DNA of 64,000 bases from positions 4,588,001 through 4,652,000 of the forward strand of contig NZ_OY729424.1 of assembly GCF_963422335.1 (NCBI RefSeq), written 5' to 3'. The translations under genes and the position numbers were made by a program. This DNA comes from an uncultured Roseateles sp. (GTDB lineage Bacteria > Pseudomonadota > Gammaproteobacteria > Burkholderiales > Burkholderiaceae_C). This document shows positions 20,741-28,771 of this stretch, one piece after another. Below the pieces are notes generated by a model, which saw nothing but the letters and a program-made list of their open reading frames with translations, was not told the origin of the DNA and did no database searches. The stretch's first letter is position 1, and each line of letters begins with the position of its first letter.

Positions 20741-21448
20741 TCAGCCGCGCGGCAGTTGCACCGGCTCGGTCAGGTCCTCGACGCTCAGGCCCTGCTGGGC
20801 CAGCAGGGCCTGCAGCGCAGGCAGCAAGGGGCCCAGGCGCTCGTCGATGGCGTCGCGCACGGTGTCCACGAAGACCTGCGTCTGGCGTTCGATCTCGATG
20901 TTCAGGCTGGCACCCTCGGCCTTGTCGCCGAAGGTGGTCATGCGCAGCGTCTCGGGAATCAGCCAGACCTCGAACCAACCGGCCTTGCGGTCGGCCTCGG
21001 CCACCGTCAGGCTGGCACCGTTGATGGCGATGTAGCCCTTGGCGAAGATGTAGCGCATCCAGCGCGGCGGCACGGCGATGCGCAGCACATGGTTGTTCTC
21101 GGGGCGGCGTATCTCAGCAATCGTGCCCATGAAATCGACATGGCCCGACAGCGGATGGCCGCCGATCTCGGCGCCGTCGCGGGCGGCGCGTTCGACGTTG
21201 AGGGGACTGCCCTGGCCCAGCCCGGCCAGGGTCGTCAACGACAGGCTTTGCTGCATCACGTCGAAATCAGCCCGCTCGCCCTCATGCAGCGCAGTGACGG
21301 TCAGGCAGACACCGTCGCAGGACACGCTGGCGCCTATCTCCAGCCCGGAGCAGAAGCCTGCCGGAAACTGCAAGGTGAAGCTGCGCAGGCCGGGGCGGTC
21401 GGTGATGGCGGCCACGGAGGCCACGCCTTGAACAATGCCGGTGAACAT
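20741..21448 (-). CDS. ribE: Riboflavin synthase, alpha subunit
   Basis: A 235-residue riboflavin synthase that dismutates two 6,7-dimethyl-8-ribityllumazine molecules. MFTGIVQGVASV is the invariant start. The duplicated lumazine-binding halves are visible: GASVSCDGVCLTV in the first and AINGASLTV in the second, with GHPLSGHVDFMGTI between. The start at 21448 is the conserved Met. The protein is somewhat longer than E. coli RibE (about 213) because of its C-terminal tail. It lies directly after amt and no FMN riboswitch is visible, so it is probably co-transcribed from upstream or constitutively. Confidence 0.96.
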   Translation of the reverse strand: MFTGIVQGVASVAAITDRPGLRSFTLQFPAGFCSGLEIGASVSCDGVCLTVTALHEGERADFDVMQQSLSLTTLAGLGQGSPLNVERAARDGAEIGGHPLSGHVDFMGTIAEIRRPENNHVLRIAVPPRWMRYIFAKGYIAINGASLTVAEADRKAGWFEVWLIPETLRMTTFGDKAEGASLNIEIERQTQVFVDTVRDAIDERLGPLLPALQALLAQQGLSVEDLTEPVQLPRG

Positions 21449-21485
21449 GAGACGACTGAACTCGAATGCGGTGAAGCCGGCCAGC

Positions 21486-22688
21486 TTACCAGCTGACTTC
21501 ACGCTCTGGCGTCGAGCCTATCTTGTGGATGGACAGGTCGGCGCCCTCGAACTCCTCCTCCTGGCTCAGGCGCAGGCCCACCGCCTTCTTCAGCGCGCCG
21601 TAGACGAGCAGGCCGCCGGCAAAGGCCCAGACCACGCCGGCCAGCGTGCCCAGCAGCTGGGACCAGAGACTGACCCCGCCGATGCCGCCCAGCGCCGCCT
21701 GACCGAAGATGCCGCAGGCAATGCCGCCCCAGGCGCCGCACAGGCCGTGCAGCGGCCAGACGCCCAGCACGTCGTCGATCTTCCAGCGGTTCTGCGTCAA
21801 GGTGAACAGCTTGACGAAGATGAAGCCGGCCACACCGCCGACCACCAGCGCGCCGACCGGGTGCATCAGGTCCGAGCCGGCGCAGACGGCCACCAGGCCG
21901 GCCAGCGGACCGTTGTAGGCAAAGCCGGGGTCGTTGCGACCCATCAGCGTGGCGACCAGGGTGCCGCCGACCATGGCCATCAGCGAGTTGACGGCCACCA
22001 GTCCGCTGAGCTTGTCCAGCGTCTGCGCACTCATCACATTGAAGCCGAACCAGCCCACCGACAACACCCAGGCACCCAGGGCCAGAAAGGGGATGCTGGA
22101 CGGCGGGTGGGCGCTGATGGCGCCATCCTTGCGGTAGCGGTTCAGCCGCGGGCCCAGCAGCAGCACGGCGGCCAGGCCTATCCAGCCACCCACCGCGTGG
22201 ACGACGACGCTGCCGGCAAAGTCATGGAATTCGGCGCCGAACTGGACCTTCAGCCAGGGCTGGAAGCCGAACGCGTGGTTCCAGGCTGCGCCCTCGAACA
22301 GCGGATAGATCAGGCCGACGATCACCGCCGTGGCCGCCAGCTGCGGGCCGAAACGCGCACGCTCGGCAATGCCACCGGAGACGATGGCCGGTATCGCCGC
22401 CGCGAAGGTCAGGAGGAAGAAGAACTTCACCAGTTCGTAGCCGTTCTTTGCCGCCAGCGCCTCGGCCCCGGTGAAGAAATGCGTGCCGTAGGCCACCGTA
22501 TAGCCGATCAGGAAGTAGGCGATGGTGGACACGGCAAAGTCCACCAGTATCTTGACCAGGGCATTGACCTGGTTCTTCTTGCGCACCGTGCCCAGCTCCA
22601 GAAAGGCAAAGCCGGCATGCATGGCCAGCACCATGATGGCGCCGAGCAAAATAAAGAGCGCATCCGCGCCCTGCTTGAAGTTCTCCAC
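21486..22688 (-). CDS. amt: Ammonium transporter
   Basis: A 400-residue Amt/MEP/Rh channel with about 11 membrane helices. FILLGAIMVLAMHAGFAFLELGTVRKKNQVNA is the first helix and loop. The twin pore histidines appear in DFAGSVVVHAVGG and GVWPLHGLCGAWGG; the Asp preceding the first is the conserved recruitment residue. A GTG start at 22688 is chosen because AAAGGA lies five bases upstream and the conserved ENFKQGADALF begins there; longer frames lack homology. No glnK/P-II gene is adjacent, which is unusual. A sigma-54 promoter upstream suggests nitrogen control. Confidence 0.95.
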   Translation of the reverse strand: MENFKQGADALFILLGAIMVLAMHAGFAFLELGTVRKKNQVNALVKILVDFAVSTIAYFLIGYTVAYGTHFFTGAEALAAKNGYELVKFFFLLTFAAAIPAIVSGGIAERARFGPQLAATAVIVGLIYPLFEGAAWNHAFGFQPWLKVQFGAEFHDFAGSVVVHAVGGWIGLAAVLLLGPRLNRYRKDGAISAHPPSSIPFLALGAWVLSVGWFGFNVMSAQTLDKLSGLVAVNSLMAMVGGTLVATLMGRNDPGFAYNGPLAGLVAVCAGSDLMHPVGALVVGGVAGFIFVKLFTLTQNRWKIDDVLGVWPLHGLCGAWGGIACGIFGQAALGGIGGVSLWSQLLGTLAGVVWAFAGGLLVYGALKKAVGLRLSQEEEFEGADLSIHKIGSTPEREVSW

Positions 22689-22742
22689 AACCGTCCTTTG
22701 CTGTTGATGGCGCACCGGCATGAGGCCGGCACGCACCAGAAC

Positions 22743-22758
22743 AGCAAGAACAGTGCCC
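22743..22758 (-). promoter_or_regulatory. Sigma-54 promoter of amt
   Basis: On the minus strand the bases read GGGCACTGTTCTTGCT: GGCAC-N5-TTGCT, a perfect match to the core consensus. The predicted start is near 22732, leaving a leader of about 44 bases before the GTG. Nitrogen-regulated amt genes commonly use such promoters with NtrC. Upstream, 22793-22836 is rich in GGTGCG/CGCACC half sites that may bind the activator. Confidence 0.72.
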
Positions 22759-22855
22759 AACTCGGGGCGGAGAAACAGCCAGCGCACGCACCACCATGCG
22801 GCGCACCGCATTTTGTTGGTGCGTCATGCGCACCAAGTTGGGCGCTCAGGCGGAT

Positions 22856-23212
22856 TCAGGCGCGCGGACGGTGGTTGGTGAACAACTCGTCCGAGAAGCC
22901 CACACTCAGGCGTTCGTCGGACCAGTGCACCACCGGCCGCTTGATCACGCTGGGCTGGGCCTGCATCAGCGCGGCGGCGCTGGCTTCGTCGACCACGGCC
23001 TCGCGGGTGCCCTCGTCGAGCTTGCGCCAGGTCGTGCCGGCGCGGTTGACCAGGCGCTCCCAGCCCAGCTCGGCCATCCAGCGAGGCAGCTCGGCGGCTG
23101 GCACGCCGGCCTTTTTGTAGTCATGGAATTCGTAAGGCAGGCCCTGCTGGTCCAGCCATTGGCGGGCGCGCTTGACGGTGTCGCAGTTCGGAATGCCGTA
23201 GAGCTTGATCAT
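22856..23212 (-). CDS. ArsC/Spx family protein (YffB-like)
   Basis: A 118-residue thioredoxin-fold protein. MIKLYGIPNCDTVKRARQWLDQQGLPYEF is the ArsC-family start with the single Cys followed by the conserved Lys/Arg-rich helix, then HDYKKAGVP and VIKRPVV. Unlike true arsenate reductases it matches the YffB/Spx-like subgroup whose substrate is uncertain, possibly glutathione-dependent reduction. No ars operon genes are nearby, so an arsenic role is not supported. A Met eight codons upstream is an alternative start; neither has a strong ribosome-binding site. Confidence 0.88.
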   Translation of the reverse strand: MIKLYGIPNCDTVKRARQWLDQQGLPYEFHDYKKAGVPAAELPRWMAELGWERLVNRAGTTWRKLDEGTREAVVDEASAAALMQAQPSVIKRPVVHWSDERLSVGFSDELFTNHRPRA

Positions 23213-23326
23213 GGTGTGCTTGAGAAAGTGATTCATCGATGGCCGGATTGTCATGCTGCACCCAAATCCGCGCGCATGGCAAGCCTTACCATTGCGCACG
23301 CCCACCACTCAAATCCTCCCGGCTCC

Positions 23327-24064
23327 ATGGTTCCCTGGCTGCAAGACCCGCAAGAGCCCTTCCCGCCCACAGCCAAGGCGCTGGGTCAGGACTCCGACGC
23401 GCCTGGCCTGCTGGCCGCTGGCGGCGAGTTGAGCCTGTGGCGGCTGCACGAGGCCTATTCGCGCGGCATCTTCCCCTGGTATGGGCCGGGCCAGCCGGTG
23501 CTGTGGTGGAGCCCCGACCCGCGCATGGTGCTGCAGACGGCGCATTTCAAGCTGTCGCGTTCGCTGCGCAAGACGGTAGCGCGCTTCGCCCGCACGCCGG
23601 GCTGCGAGATCCGCGTCGATCGCGACCCCGCCGACACCATGCGCTGCTGCGCCGGCGCCCAGCGCGAGGGCCAGAACGGCACCTGGATCGTGCCCGAGAT
23701 GCTGGAGGCCTATGCCAGCTGGAACTGCGTGCACGGCATCGAGACCTGGGTCGACGGCGAACTGGCCGGCGGCCTGTACGGCATCTCGCTGGGGCGCATG
23801 TTCTTCGGCGAGTCGATGTTCAGCCGCCGAAGCGATGCCTCGAAGATCGCGCTGGCGGCGCTGATCTGCCTGTGCCGCGAGGCCGGCATTACCTGGATTG
23901 ACTGCCAGCAGAACACGAATCACCTGGCGTCTATGGGCGCCTTCGAGGTCACGCGCGAGGCATTCGAGCGGCATCTCGCCGAAACCGTGCCTCAGCCCGT
24001 GCCGCAGCTGTGGGCCTTCGAGCCGCGCTTGTGGCAGCATCTGGGCCTGAAGTCCTCCGATTGA
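23327..24064 (+). CDS. aat: Leucyl/phenylalanyl-tRNA-protein transferase
   Basis: A 245-residue Aat enzyme that adds Leu or Phe from charged tRNA to N-terminal Lys or Arg, marking proteins for ClpAPS degradation. Conserved segments: GLLAAGGELS, LHEAYSRGIFPWYGPGQPVLWWSPDPRMVL, WIVPEMLEAY, GGLYGISLGRMFFGESMFS and DCQQNTNHLASMGA. The Met in MVPWLQDP matches the usual start; an in-frame Met 17 codons upstream is possible. Its partner bpt follows nine bases downstream, the standard pairing in proteobacteria. Confidence 0.96.
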   Translation: MVPWLQDPQEPFPPTAKALGQDSDAPGLLAAGGELSLWRLHEAYSRGIFPWYGPGQPVLWWSPDPRMVLQTAHFKLSRSLRKTVARFARTPGCEIRVDRDPADTMRCCAGAQREGQNGTWIVPEMLEAYASWNCVHGIETWVDGELAGGLYGISLGRMFFGESMFSRRSDASKIALAALICLCREAGITWIDCQQNTNHLASMGAFEVTREAFERHLAETVPQPVPQLWAFEPRLWQHLGLKSSD

Positions 24065-24073
24065 GCCCACGCC

Positions 24074-24844
24074 GTGACGCATCCGAAAGAGCTTCCGCTG
24101 TCCTCCCTGCAGTTCTATGCCACGGCGCCCTACCCGTGCAGCTACCTGCCGGAGCGCCTGGCCCGCTCGCAGGTGGCCACGCCCAGCCATCTGATACACG
24201 CCGACACCTATTCCAATCTGGTGGCTGCCGGATTTCGGCGCAGCGGCCTGTTCACCTACCGGCCCCACTGCGACGCCTGCAAGGCCTGCATGCCGCTGCG
24301 TGTGCTGGTGGCGGAGTTTGCGCCCAGGCGCAGCCAGCGCCGCGCGCAAAAAGCCCATCAGCACTTGCAGGTGCGCGTGCTGCGGCTCGGGTTTCTGGCC
24401 GAGCACTACGAGCTCTACCTGCGCTACCAGGCCAGCCGCCATGTGGGCGGCGGCATGGACCACGACAGCGTCGACCAGTACACCCAGTTCCTGCTGCAAA
24501 GCCGCATCAACTCGCGCCTGGTCGAGTTCCGCGAGCCAACCGTTGACGGCTCCCTGGGCCTGCTGAAGATGGTGTCGATACTGGACGTGCTCAATGACGG
24601 CCTGTCGGCCGTCTACACCTTTTACGAGCCGGACGACGAGGCCAGCTACGGCACCTACAACGTGCTCTGGCAGATCGCACAGGCAAAGGAACTGGGCCTG
24701 CCGCATCTGTATCTGGGCTACTGGATAGGCCAGAGCCGCAAGATGGCCTACAAGGCCCAGTTCCGTCCGGCCGAGCTGCTGGTGGATGGGCGCTGGCAGC
24801 TCACCAGCGATGAAATGCTGGCGGCCCTGGCGGCCAGCAGTTGA
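24074..24844 (+). CDS. bpt: Aspartate/glutamate leucyltransferase
   Basis: A 256-residue Bpt (ATE-like) enzyme that puts Leu on N-terminal Asp or Glu. The N-terminal part has PCSYLPERLARSQV, YRPHCDACKACMPLRV with the conserved Cys residues, and the acyltransferase part has LGLLKMVSILDVLNDGLSAVYTFYEPD, YGTYNVLWQIAQAKELGLPHLYLGYWI and KMAYKAQFRP. Next to aat it completes the bacterial Leu/N-degron branch acting through ClpS-ClpAP. The start codon at 24074 was chosen by the reading frame; ribosome-binding signal is weak, consistent with coupling to aat. Confidence 0.96.
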   Translation: MTHPKELPLSSLQFYATAPYPCSYLPERLARSQVATPSHLIHADTYSNLVAAGFRRSGLFTYRPHCDACKACMPLRVLVAEFAPRRSQRRAQKAHQHLQVRVLRLGFLAEHYELYLRYQASRHVGGGMDHDSVDQYTQFLLQSRINSRLVEFREPTVDGSLGLLKMVSILDVLNDGLSAVYTFYEPDDEASYGTYNVLWQIAQAKELGLPHLYLGYWIGQSRKMAYKAQFRPAELLVDGRWQLTSDEMLAALAASS

Positions 24845-24851
24845 CAGGGTT

Positions 24852-25274
24852 TTAGCGGATCGTCAGCACCGGCACGCCGCACTGCGCCATCACCTTGGTG
24901 GCCACCGAGCCCATGACCAGATTGCCCAGCGTGCTGTGGCCATGCGAGCCCATCATCAGCAGGTCGAACTTGCCCTTGTCGGCGGTGGTGGCGATCAGTT
25001 CGGCGGCGTGGCCGACCTTGGCGATGAACTCGGCCTTGATGCCCTGCTTGGCGAAGAAGCTGCGTATGGGCTTGAGCACCTTTTCCGACTCGTCGTCGTA
25101 GTAGCCCTTCAGCGTCTGCTTGTCCACGGCCGAGGCGGCGCGCGGCGGGATCGCAGGCACCACGTGAAGGATGGTGTAGGCATGATGGTCACCCAGCCAT
25201 TCGTCATGGGCGGCCAGATAGGCCAGCATGCGCTTGGTGAACGAGCTGCCATCGACGGCGACGAGAATTTTCAT
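24852..25274 (-). CDS. Universal stress protein (UspA family)
   Basis: A 140-residue single-domain Usp protein. MKILVAVDGSSFTKRMLAYL is the first strand and loop, and GSHGHSTLGNLVMGSVA gives the G-2x-G-9x-G-S motif that marks the ATP-binding UspF/UspG-like class. AGGAG precedes the ATG at 25274. Usp proteins act in the cytoplasm under starvation and stress. It converges on bpt and stands alone, upstream neighbours being on a separate minus-strand operon. Confidence 0.93.
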   Translation of the reverse strand: MKILVAVDGSSFTKRMLAYLAAHDEWLGDHHAYTILHVVPAIPPRAASAVDKQTLKGYYDDESEKVLKPIRSFFAKQGIKAEFIAKVGHAAELIATTADKGKFDLLMMGSHGHSTLGNLVMGSVATKVMAQCGVPVLTIR

Positions 25275-25354
25275 GTCTGCTCCTGTTGAATCGGTCCGGC
25301 GACAGTCTGGCATGTGCAGGACGCCCTGACTTGACGCGCGTCAAGAATGCCCGC

Positions 25355-25843
25355 TCAGGGCCGCACCGCCGTGACCTCGATCTCGACCAGCCAGCCCGGC
25401 ACCACCAGGCCGGCCACCTGCATGACCGAGCGCGAGGGCAGATTGGGCTGGGCCGCGGTGCCGAAGAACTCGCGGTAGCCGTCCATGAAACCGTTGAAGT
25501 CCATCTTGCCGGCCTTGGCCGGGTCACCGACCAGGAAGACCTGCATCTTCACCACATCGCCCATGGTCAGTTTCAGACCCTTCAGGTTGCGCTCGATAGC
25601 GGCCAGCACGCCCACCGTCTGTGTCCTGGTGTCGCCGTAGGCGGCCAGGCTCATGCGGTCGGCCTTGTCGTCGATGACCGGCGGCACCATGCCGCTGAGA
25701 TGGACAACGGTCTTGCCGGCCGGCACCTCAACGGCGCTGGCGATCGGGAAGGTCGAGCCCGGCGTGCGGTGGCGAATCACCTCCTGAGCCTGGGCCAGGG
25801 AGCTCAGCAGGCAGGCTGCAGCGAACAGGGTGCGAATAACCAT
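25355..25843 (-). CDS. Exported RidA family protein
   Basis: A 162-residue RidA protein with a Sec signal peptide (MVIRTLFAAACLLSSLAQAQ), which is unusual since most RidA proteins are cytoplasmic. The catalytic Arg lies in LPSRSVMQV and the conserved Glu in LVEIEVTAV, so it should be active as an imine hydrolase. Three ATG codons stand in a row (25849, 25846, 25843); the last has the best distance from AAGGAG. It is the third gene after a Tat-exported amine oxidase and a cytochrome c, so it probably hydrolyses the imine formed in the periplasm. Confidence 0.88.
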   Translation of the reverse strand: MVIRTLFAAACLLSSLAQAQEVIRHRTPGSTFPIASAVEVPAGKTVVHLSGMVPPVIDDKADRMSLAAYGDTRTQTVGVLAAIERNLKGLKLTMGDVVKMQVFLVGDPAKAGKMDFNGFMDGYREFFGTAAQPNLPSRSVMQVAGLVVPGWLVEIEVTAVRP

Positions 25844-25857
25844 CATCATCTCCTTGA

Positions 25858-26241
25858 TCAATGTCTCAATGCCTTGACGTCGTCGGTGGCCACGGCAGCG
25901 TCCGGTATGCCGCCAAAGCGGCCCCGCACATAGCCGGCCACGGCCGCCACCTGGGCGTCGTCGAGCTGACCGCCCAGCGCGGGCATCGCCTTGTTGCCAT
26001 ACAGCACCAGGGTCAGCAGATAGGCGGTCGAGGCCAGCTTGGCGTTGCCGGCCAGGGCCGGGTAGCTGCCAGCGCCCTGTGCACCACGGCCATCGGGCAT
26101 GTGGCAGCCGGCGCACAGGGCAGCGTAGATCGCCGCACCGTCGCGCTGATCGAAGCTCCAGCCCTTGGACCAGATGGGGGCGTCGTCAGCGTGGACGCCC
26201 CCGCTGATGGCCAAGAGCAGGGCAGCGAGCAGCTTCATCAT
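25858..26241 (-). CDS. Exported cytochrome c
   Basis: A 127-residue protein with a signal peptide (MMKLLAALLLAISGGVHA) and one class I c-type haem site, CAGCH, followed by MPDGRGAQGAGSYPALAG. KAMPALGGQLDDAQVAAVAGYVR carries the likely axial Met. It probably accepts electrons from the upstream flavin amine oxidase and passes them to the respiratory chain. The ATG overlaps the amine oxidase TGA, so translation is coupled, and the exported RidA follows 14 bases after the stop. Confidence 0.9.
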   Translation of the reverse strand: MMKLLAALLLAISGGVHADDAPIWSKGWSFDQRDGAAIYAALCAGCHMPDGRGAQGAGSYPALAGNAKLASTAYLLTLVLYGNKAMPALGGQLDDAQVAAVAGYVRGRFGGIPDAAVATDDVKALRH

Positions 26242-27830
26242 CCCGCCAGCGCACGCCGGTGCAGTTGCCGGACCGCGTCCTGCGCCGACAGGATCGCCCC
26301 CTCCTGCCAGGCCGGCAGATAGGAGGCATGCTCGCCGGCCAGCACCAGGCGCTGGTCCATGGCGCACAGATTGTCGTAGTGGCGCTGGCGGGCCTCGTCG
26401 CCCCAGGCGGCGAAACAGCCCAGCGTGAACGGCGAGCGGTGCCAGGCCACGGCCATGCCGGTCTCGAACTCCTGCGGATACTGAGGATGGATCTGCGCTC
26501 CCAAGGCCACCGCCTGGCGCACCCGCTCGGCCGGCGCCAGCGCCGAGAACTCATAGGCGTTGGCGACGAACAGGCTGTAGGCGCCCAGCAGCACGCCTTT
26601 TCGGCCATGGGTGCCGTGGCTGGGGTAGCCGATCAGGCGCAGCGGCAGGTCGGTGTAGCTGATGCCGCCGTAGATCGCCTCGTCTTCCTCCCAGAAGCGG
26701 CGCTTGAACTGCAGGCCCACCTTGACCGCCGAGGCATAGGCCACGGCCGCAATCGCCTCGCGCATCGCCGGGCCGGCCTGCACATCGAGCTGGCCGAGGA
26801 TGGACAGCGGAATCGTGCACACGCACCACTGTGCCTGCGCCTGCTGAAGGCGCCCGCCCTGGGCCTCGTCGACATAGCGCACGGTGACGCCCCGCTCCCC
26901 CTGGTGCACGGCCGTGACGCGCGCCCGGTAGCGCACCATGCCGGCCGGCAGCTGGCGGGCCAGCGCCTTGGCGATCGCATCCATGCCGCCCACCGGCTGG
27001 AACATCGGGCTTTGCATCTCGTAATTGCTGCCGCTGTTGAGCCGCGACCACAGCCGCGACTGCAGCAGCTCGTGCAGGCCCACCGGCTGCGAGGGCTCTG
27101 GGCGGCCTGCGAGGCCGGCGCCGGCCTCGCGCGCCGGGCCGCGGTGCTCGCTGGCCGCCTCGCCGACGGTGTAGCGGAACTGGCGGTCAAGCGCGCCGTT
27201 GGCACGCAGTGCCTCCAGCAGCAGGGCCTGGTCTTCACTCGTCACCTGCGCATCGAGCTGGTGCTGCTGCGTGACCTTGGCCAGCAGCTCGCTGATGGCT
27301 CCCTGGAAATCGGCCTGCAGCTCGCGAAAGCGCTGCGGCTTGCCGCCGAAGGCATCCTGGGCATGCAGATAGGCGTTGTGATTGACCTGGACGAAAGGCT
27401 CCAGCGCCACGCCCAGGCGCTTGCACAGGCCCAGCACCGCGTGGTGGTGGTAGGGGATGCGCCAGGGCCCGGGGTTGAAATACTGGCCAGCGTCGAAGCC
27501 GCACAGCTGGGTGGCGCCGCCGAGCTCGGTGTAGCGGTCGCCGCCCCGCAGGCTCCAGCAGCGGCCGCCGGGGCGCTGGTTGTATTCCAGTACCTTGACG
27601 CGGTAGCCGGCCCGGTGCAGCTCCAGCGCCGCGTTCAGTCCGGCAAGACCTGCCCCCAGCACCAGCACCGTGCTGCCCTTGGGCGCAGGGCTCAGCGCCG
27701 GTGGTGCCTGCTCGGCGGAGCCAGCCGCCAGGCCCAGCTGCGTCATCGCCGTGTACATGGCGCCGGCGCCAGCGGCCTGGCCGATGCGGGTCAGCCATTG
27801 GCGGCGGGTGGGGCGTGGCACTTGCGGCAT
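26238..27830 (-). CDS. Tat-exported flavin monoamine oxidase/dehydrogenase
   Basis: A 530-residue FAD enzyme of the monoamine oxidase fold. The N-terminus MPQVPRPTRRQWLTRIGQ has a twin-arginine motif and a hydrophobic stretch, predicting export folded with FAD. The dinucleotide site is VLVLGAGLAGLNAALELHRAG, then RPGGRCWSLRGGDRYTELGG and the C-terminal FAD segment LVLAGEHASYLPAWQEGA. Coupled cytochrome c and exported RidA genes suggest a dehydrogenase that gives electrons to cytochrome c rather than to oxygen, as known for the related nicotine enzyme NicA2. Substrate, an amine, is unknown. A start 19 codons upstream is possible but lacks the Tat layout. Confidence 0.9.
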   Translation of the reverse strand: MPQVPRPTRRQWLTRIGQAAGAGAMYTAMTQLGLAAGSAEQAPPALSPAPKGSTVLVLGAGLAGLNAALELHRAGYRVKVLEYNQRPGGRCWSLRGGDRYTELGGATQLCGFDAGQYFNPGPWRIPYHHHAVLGLCKRLGVALEPFVQVNHNAYLHAQDAFGGKPQRFRELQADFQGAISELLAKVTQQHQLDAQVTSEDQALLLEALRANGALDRQFRYTVGEAASEHRGPAREAGAGLAGRPEPSQPVGLHELLQSRLWSRLNSGSNYEMQSPMFQPVGGMDAIAKALARQLPAGMVRYRARVTAVHQGERGVTVRYVDEAQGGRLQQAQAQWCVCTIPLSILGQLDVQAGPAMREAIAAVAYASAVKVGLQFKRRFWEEDEAIYGGISYTDLPLRLIGYPSHGTHGRKGVLLGAYSLFVANAYEFSALAPAERVRQAVALGAQIHPQYPQEFETGMAVAWHRSPFTLGCFAAWGDEARQRHYDNLCAMDQRLVLAGEHASYLPAWQEGAILSAQDAVRQLHRRALAG

Positions 27831-27930
27831 GGGCGCGACAGTAGCAACCCCGCCGATCCCGCAACAGAGGGCAAATGCCAGGGGCACGGTTCAGGTAGGC
27901 TGGAGCCCATCGCAACCGGGAGCTTCCTCC

Positions 27931-28404
27931 GTGAAAAAAAGCCTTGCCCTCGCCCTGTCCGCCATCGCCTTCACAGCCATCACCGCGCAAGCCGAATCCG
28001 TCGGCGAGGTGGACACCGTGTTCAAGTTCATCGGCCCGGACCACAAGATCGTTGTCGATGCCTATGACGACCCCAAGGTCGCCGGCGTGGCCTGCTATGT
28101 GTCGCGCGCCAAGACTGGCGGCATCAAGGGGGCGCTGGGCCTGGCCGAAGACAAGTCCGAGGCGTCGATCGCCTGCCGCCAGGTCGGGCCCATCAGCTTT
28201 GCCAAGCCGATTCCGCAACAGGAGGAGGTGTTCAACGAGCGCATCTCGCTGGTCTTCAAGCGGCTGCGCATCGTGCGCATGGTGGACGTCCAGCGCAACA
28301 CGCTGGTCTATCTGACCTATGCGGACCGCGTCATCGAGGGCTCGCCGCAGAACAGCGTGACGGCGGTGGCCGTGGACCGCGGGACGACGATACCGGTGAA
28401 GTGA
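27931..28404 (+). CDS. creA: CreA family periplasmic protein
   Basis: A 157-residue protein with a GTG start (GGGAG nine bases upstream) and a Sec signal peptide ending near ITAQA. The mature part is the CreA domain: VGEVDTVFKFIGPDHKIVVDAYDDPKVAGVACYVSR, then CRQVGPI and VFKRLRIVRMVD. CreA is a conserved exported protein of unknown function, first seen beside creBCD in E. coli; here it is alone. The two conserved Cys residues could form a disulfide. Confidence 0.92.
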   Translation: MKKSLALALSAIAFTAITAQAESVGEVDTVFKFIGPDHKIVVDAYDDPKVAGVACYVSRAKTGGIKGALGLAEDKSEASIACRQVGPISFAKPIPQQEEVFNERISLVFKRLRIVRMVDVQRNTLVYLTYADRVIEGSPQNSVTAVAVDRGTTIPVK

Positions 28405-28731
28405 ACCGAAAAACCGTCGATCGCCGATCTGCGGGAGTACCAAGCGACGCAGGAGGCCGGGCGAACCCGCAGCTCCGTGTCCCCCAGGCGCTACGCGCCC
28501 TCCTCCTCTTACCTACGCTGCGGGCCCACCCAGCCTACTGCTTGTGCCACATCGCCGCTCTGCGACGCGCCGTGACGGCGGCGCCCAGACTCGGGATGCG
28601 GGCGCGGGCTGTTGCGCAGGTAAAAGGAGGAGGCCGCAACGCGGCCGGGGGACACGAAGCAACAGCCTGCGCCCGCAGCCCGAGTCACGCTAGTGCTGAT
28701 GTCCCGCAATTCAGCGATGACACAAAAAAGT
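28405..28731. repeat. Gene-free region with nested inverted repeats
   Basis: Apart from the terminator at its end this spacer has no credible gene. It contains two interlocked inverted repeats. A 38-base pair, 28476-28513 and 28619-28656, shares CGTGTCCCCC and CTCCTCCT-TTACC outer blocks around a variable middle. A 29-base pair, 28587-28615 and 28659-28687, matches at 26 of 29 positions. The arms alternate (B, A, B', A'), so RNA or single strands could switch between two folds. I interpret it as a non-coding repeat element. Confidence 0.65.
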
Positions 28732-28751
28732 AGCGGCGCCGAAGCGCCGCT
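28724..28751 (-). terminator. Rho-independent terminator of the small basic protein gene
   Basis: On the minus strand an 8-bp perfect stem (AGCGGCGC / GCGCCGCT) with the stable loop TTCG is followed by AC and six T. It lies 20 bases after the stop of the small basic protein gene. Confidence 0.9.
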
Positions 28752-28771
28752 GCTGGGAGAGCAGGCCGGGT

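Noticed and set aside
22816..22836. A perfect palindrome upstream of amt as a canonical NtrC site
   Set aside because: The half sites point the opposite way from the usual GCAC...GTGC arrangement and the spacing differs; kept only as a possible activator region.
22856..23212. ArsC-like gene as part of arsenic resistance
   Set aside because: No arsR, arsB or acr3 nearby and the sequence fits the YffB/Spx-like subgroup.
26259..28067. A 602-codon plus-strand frame opposite the amine oxidase
   Set aside because: Antisense to a complete flavin amine oxidase with all FAD motifs; no recognisable domain.
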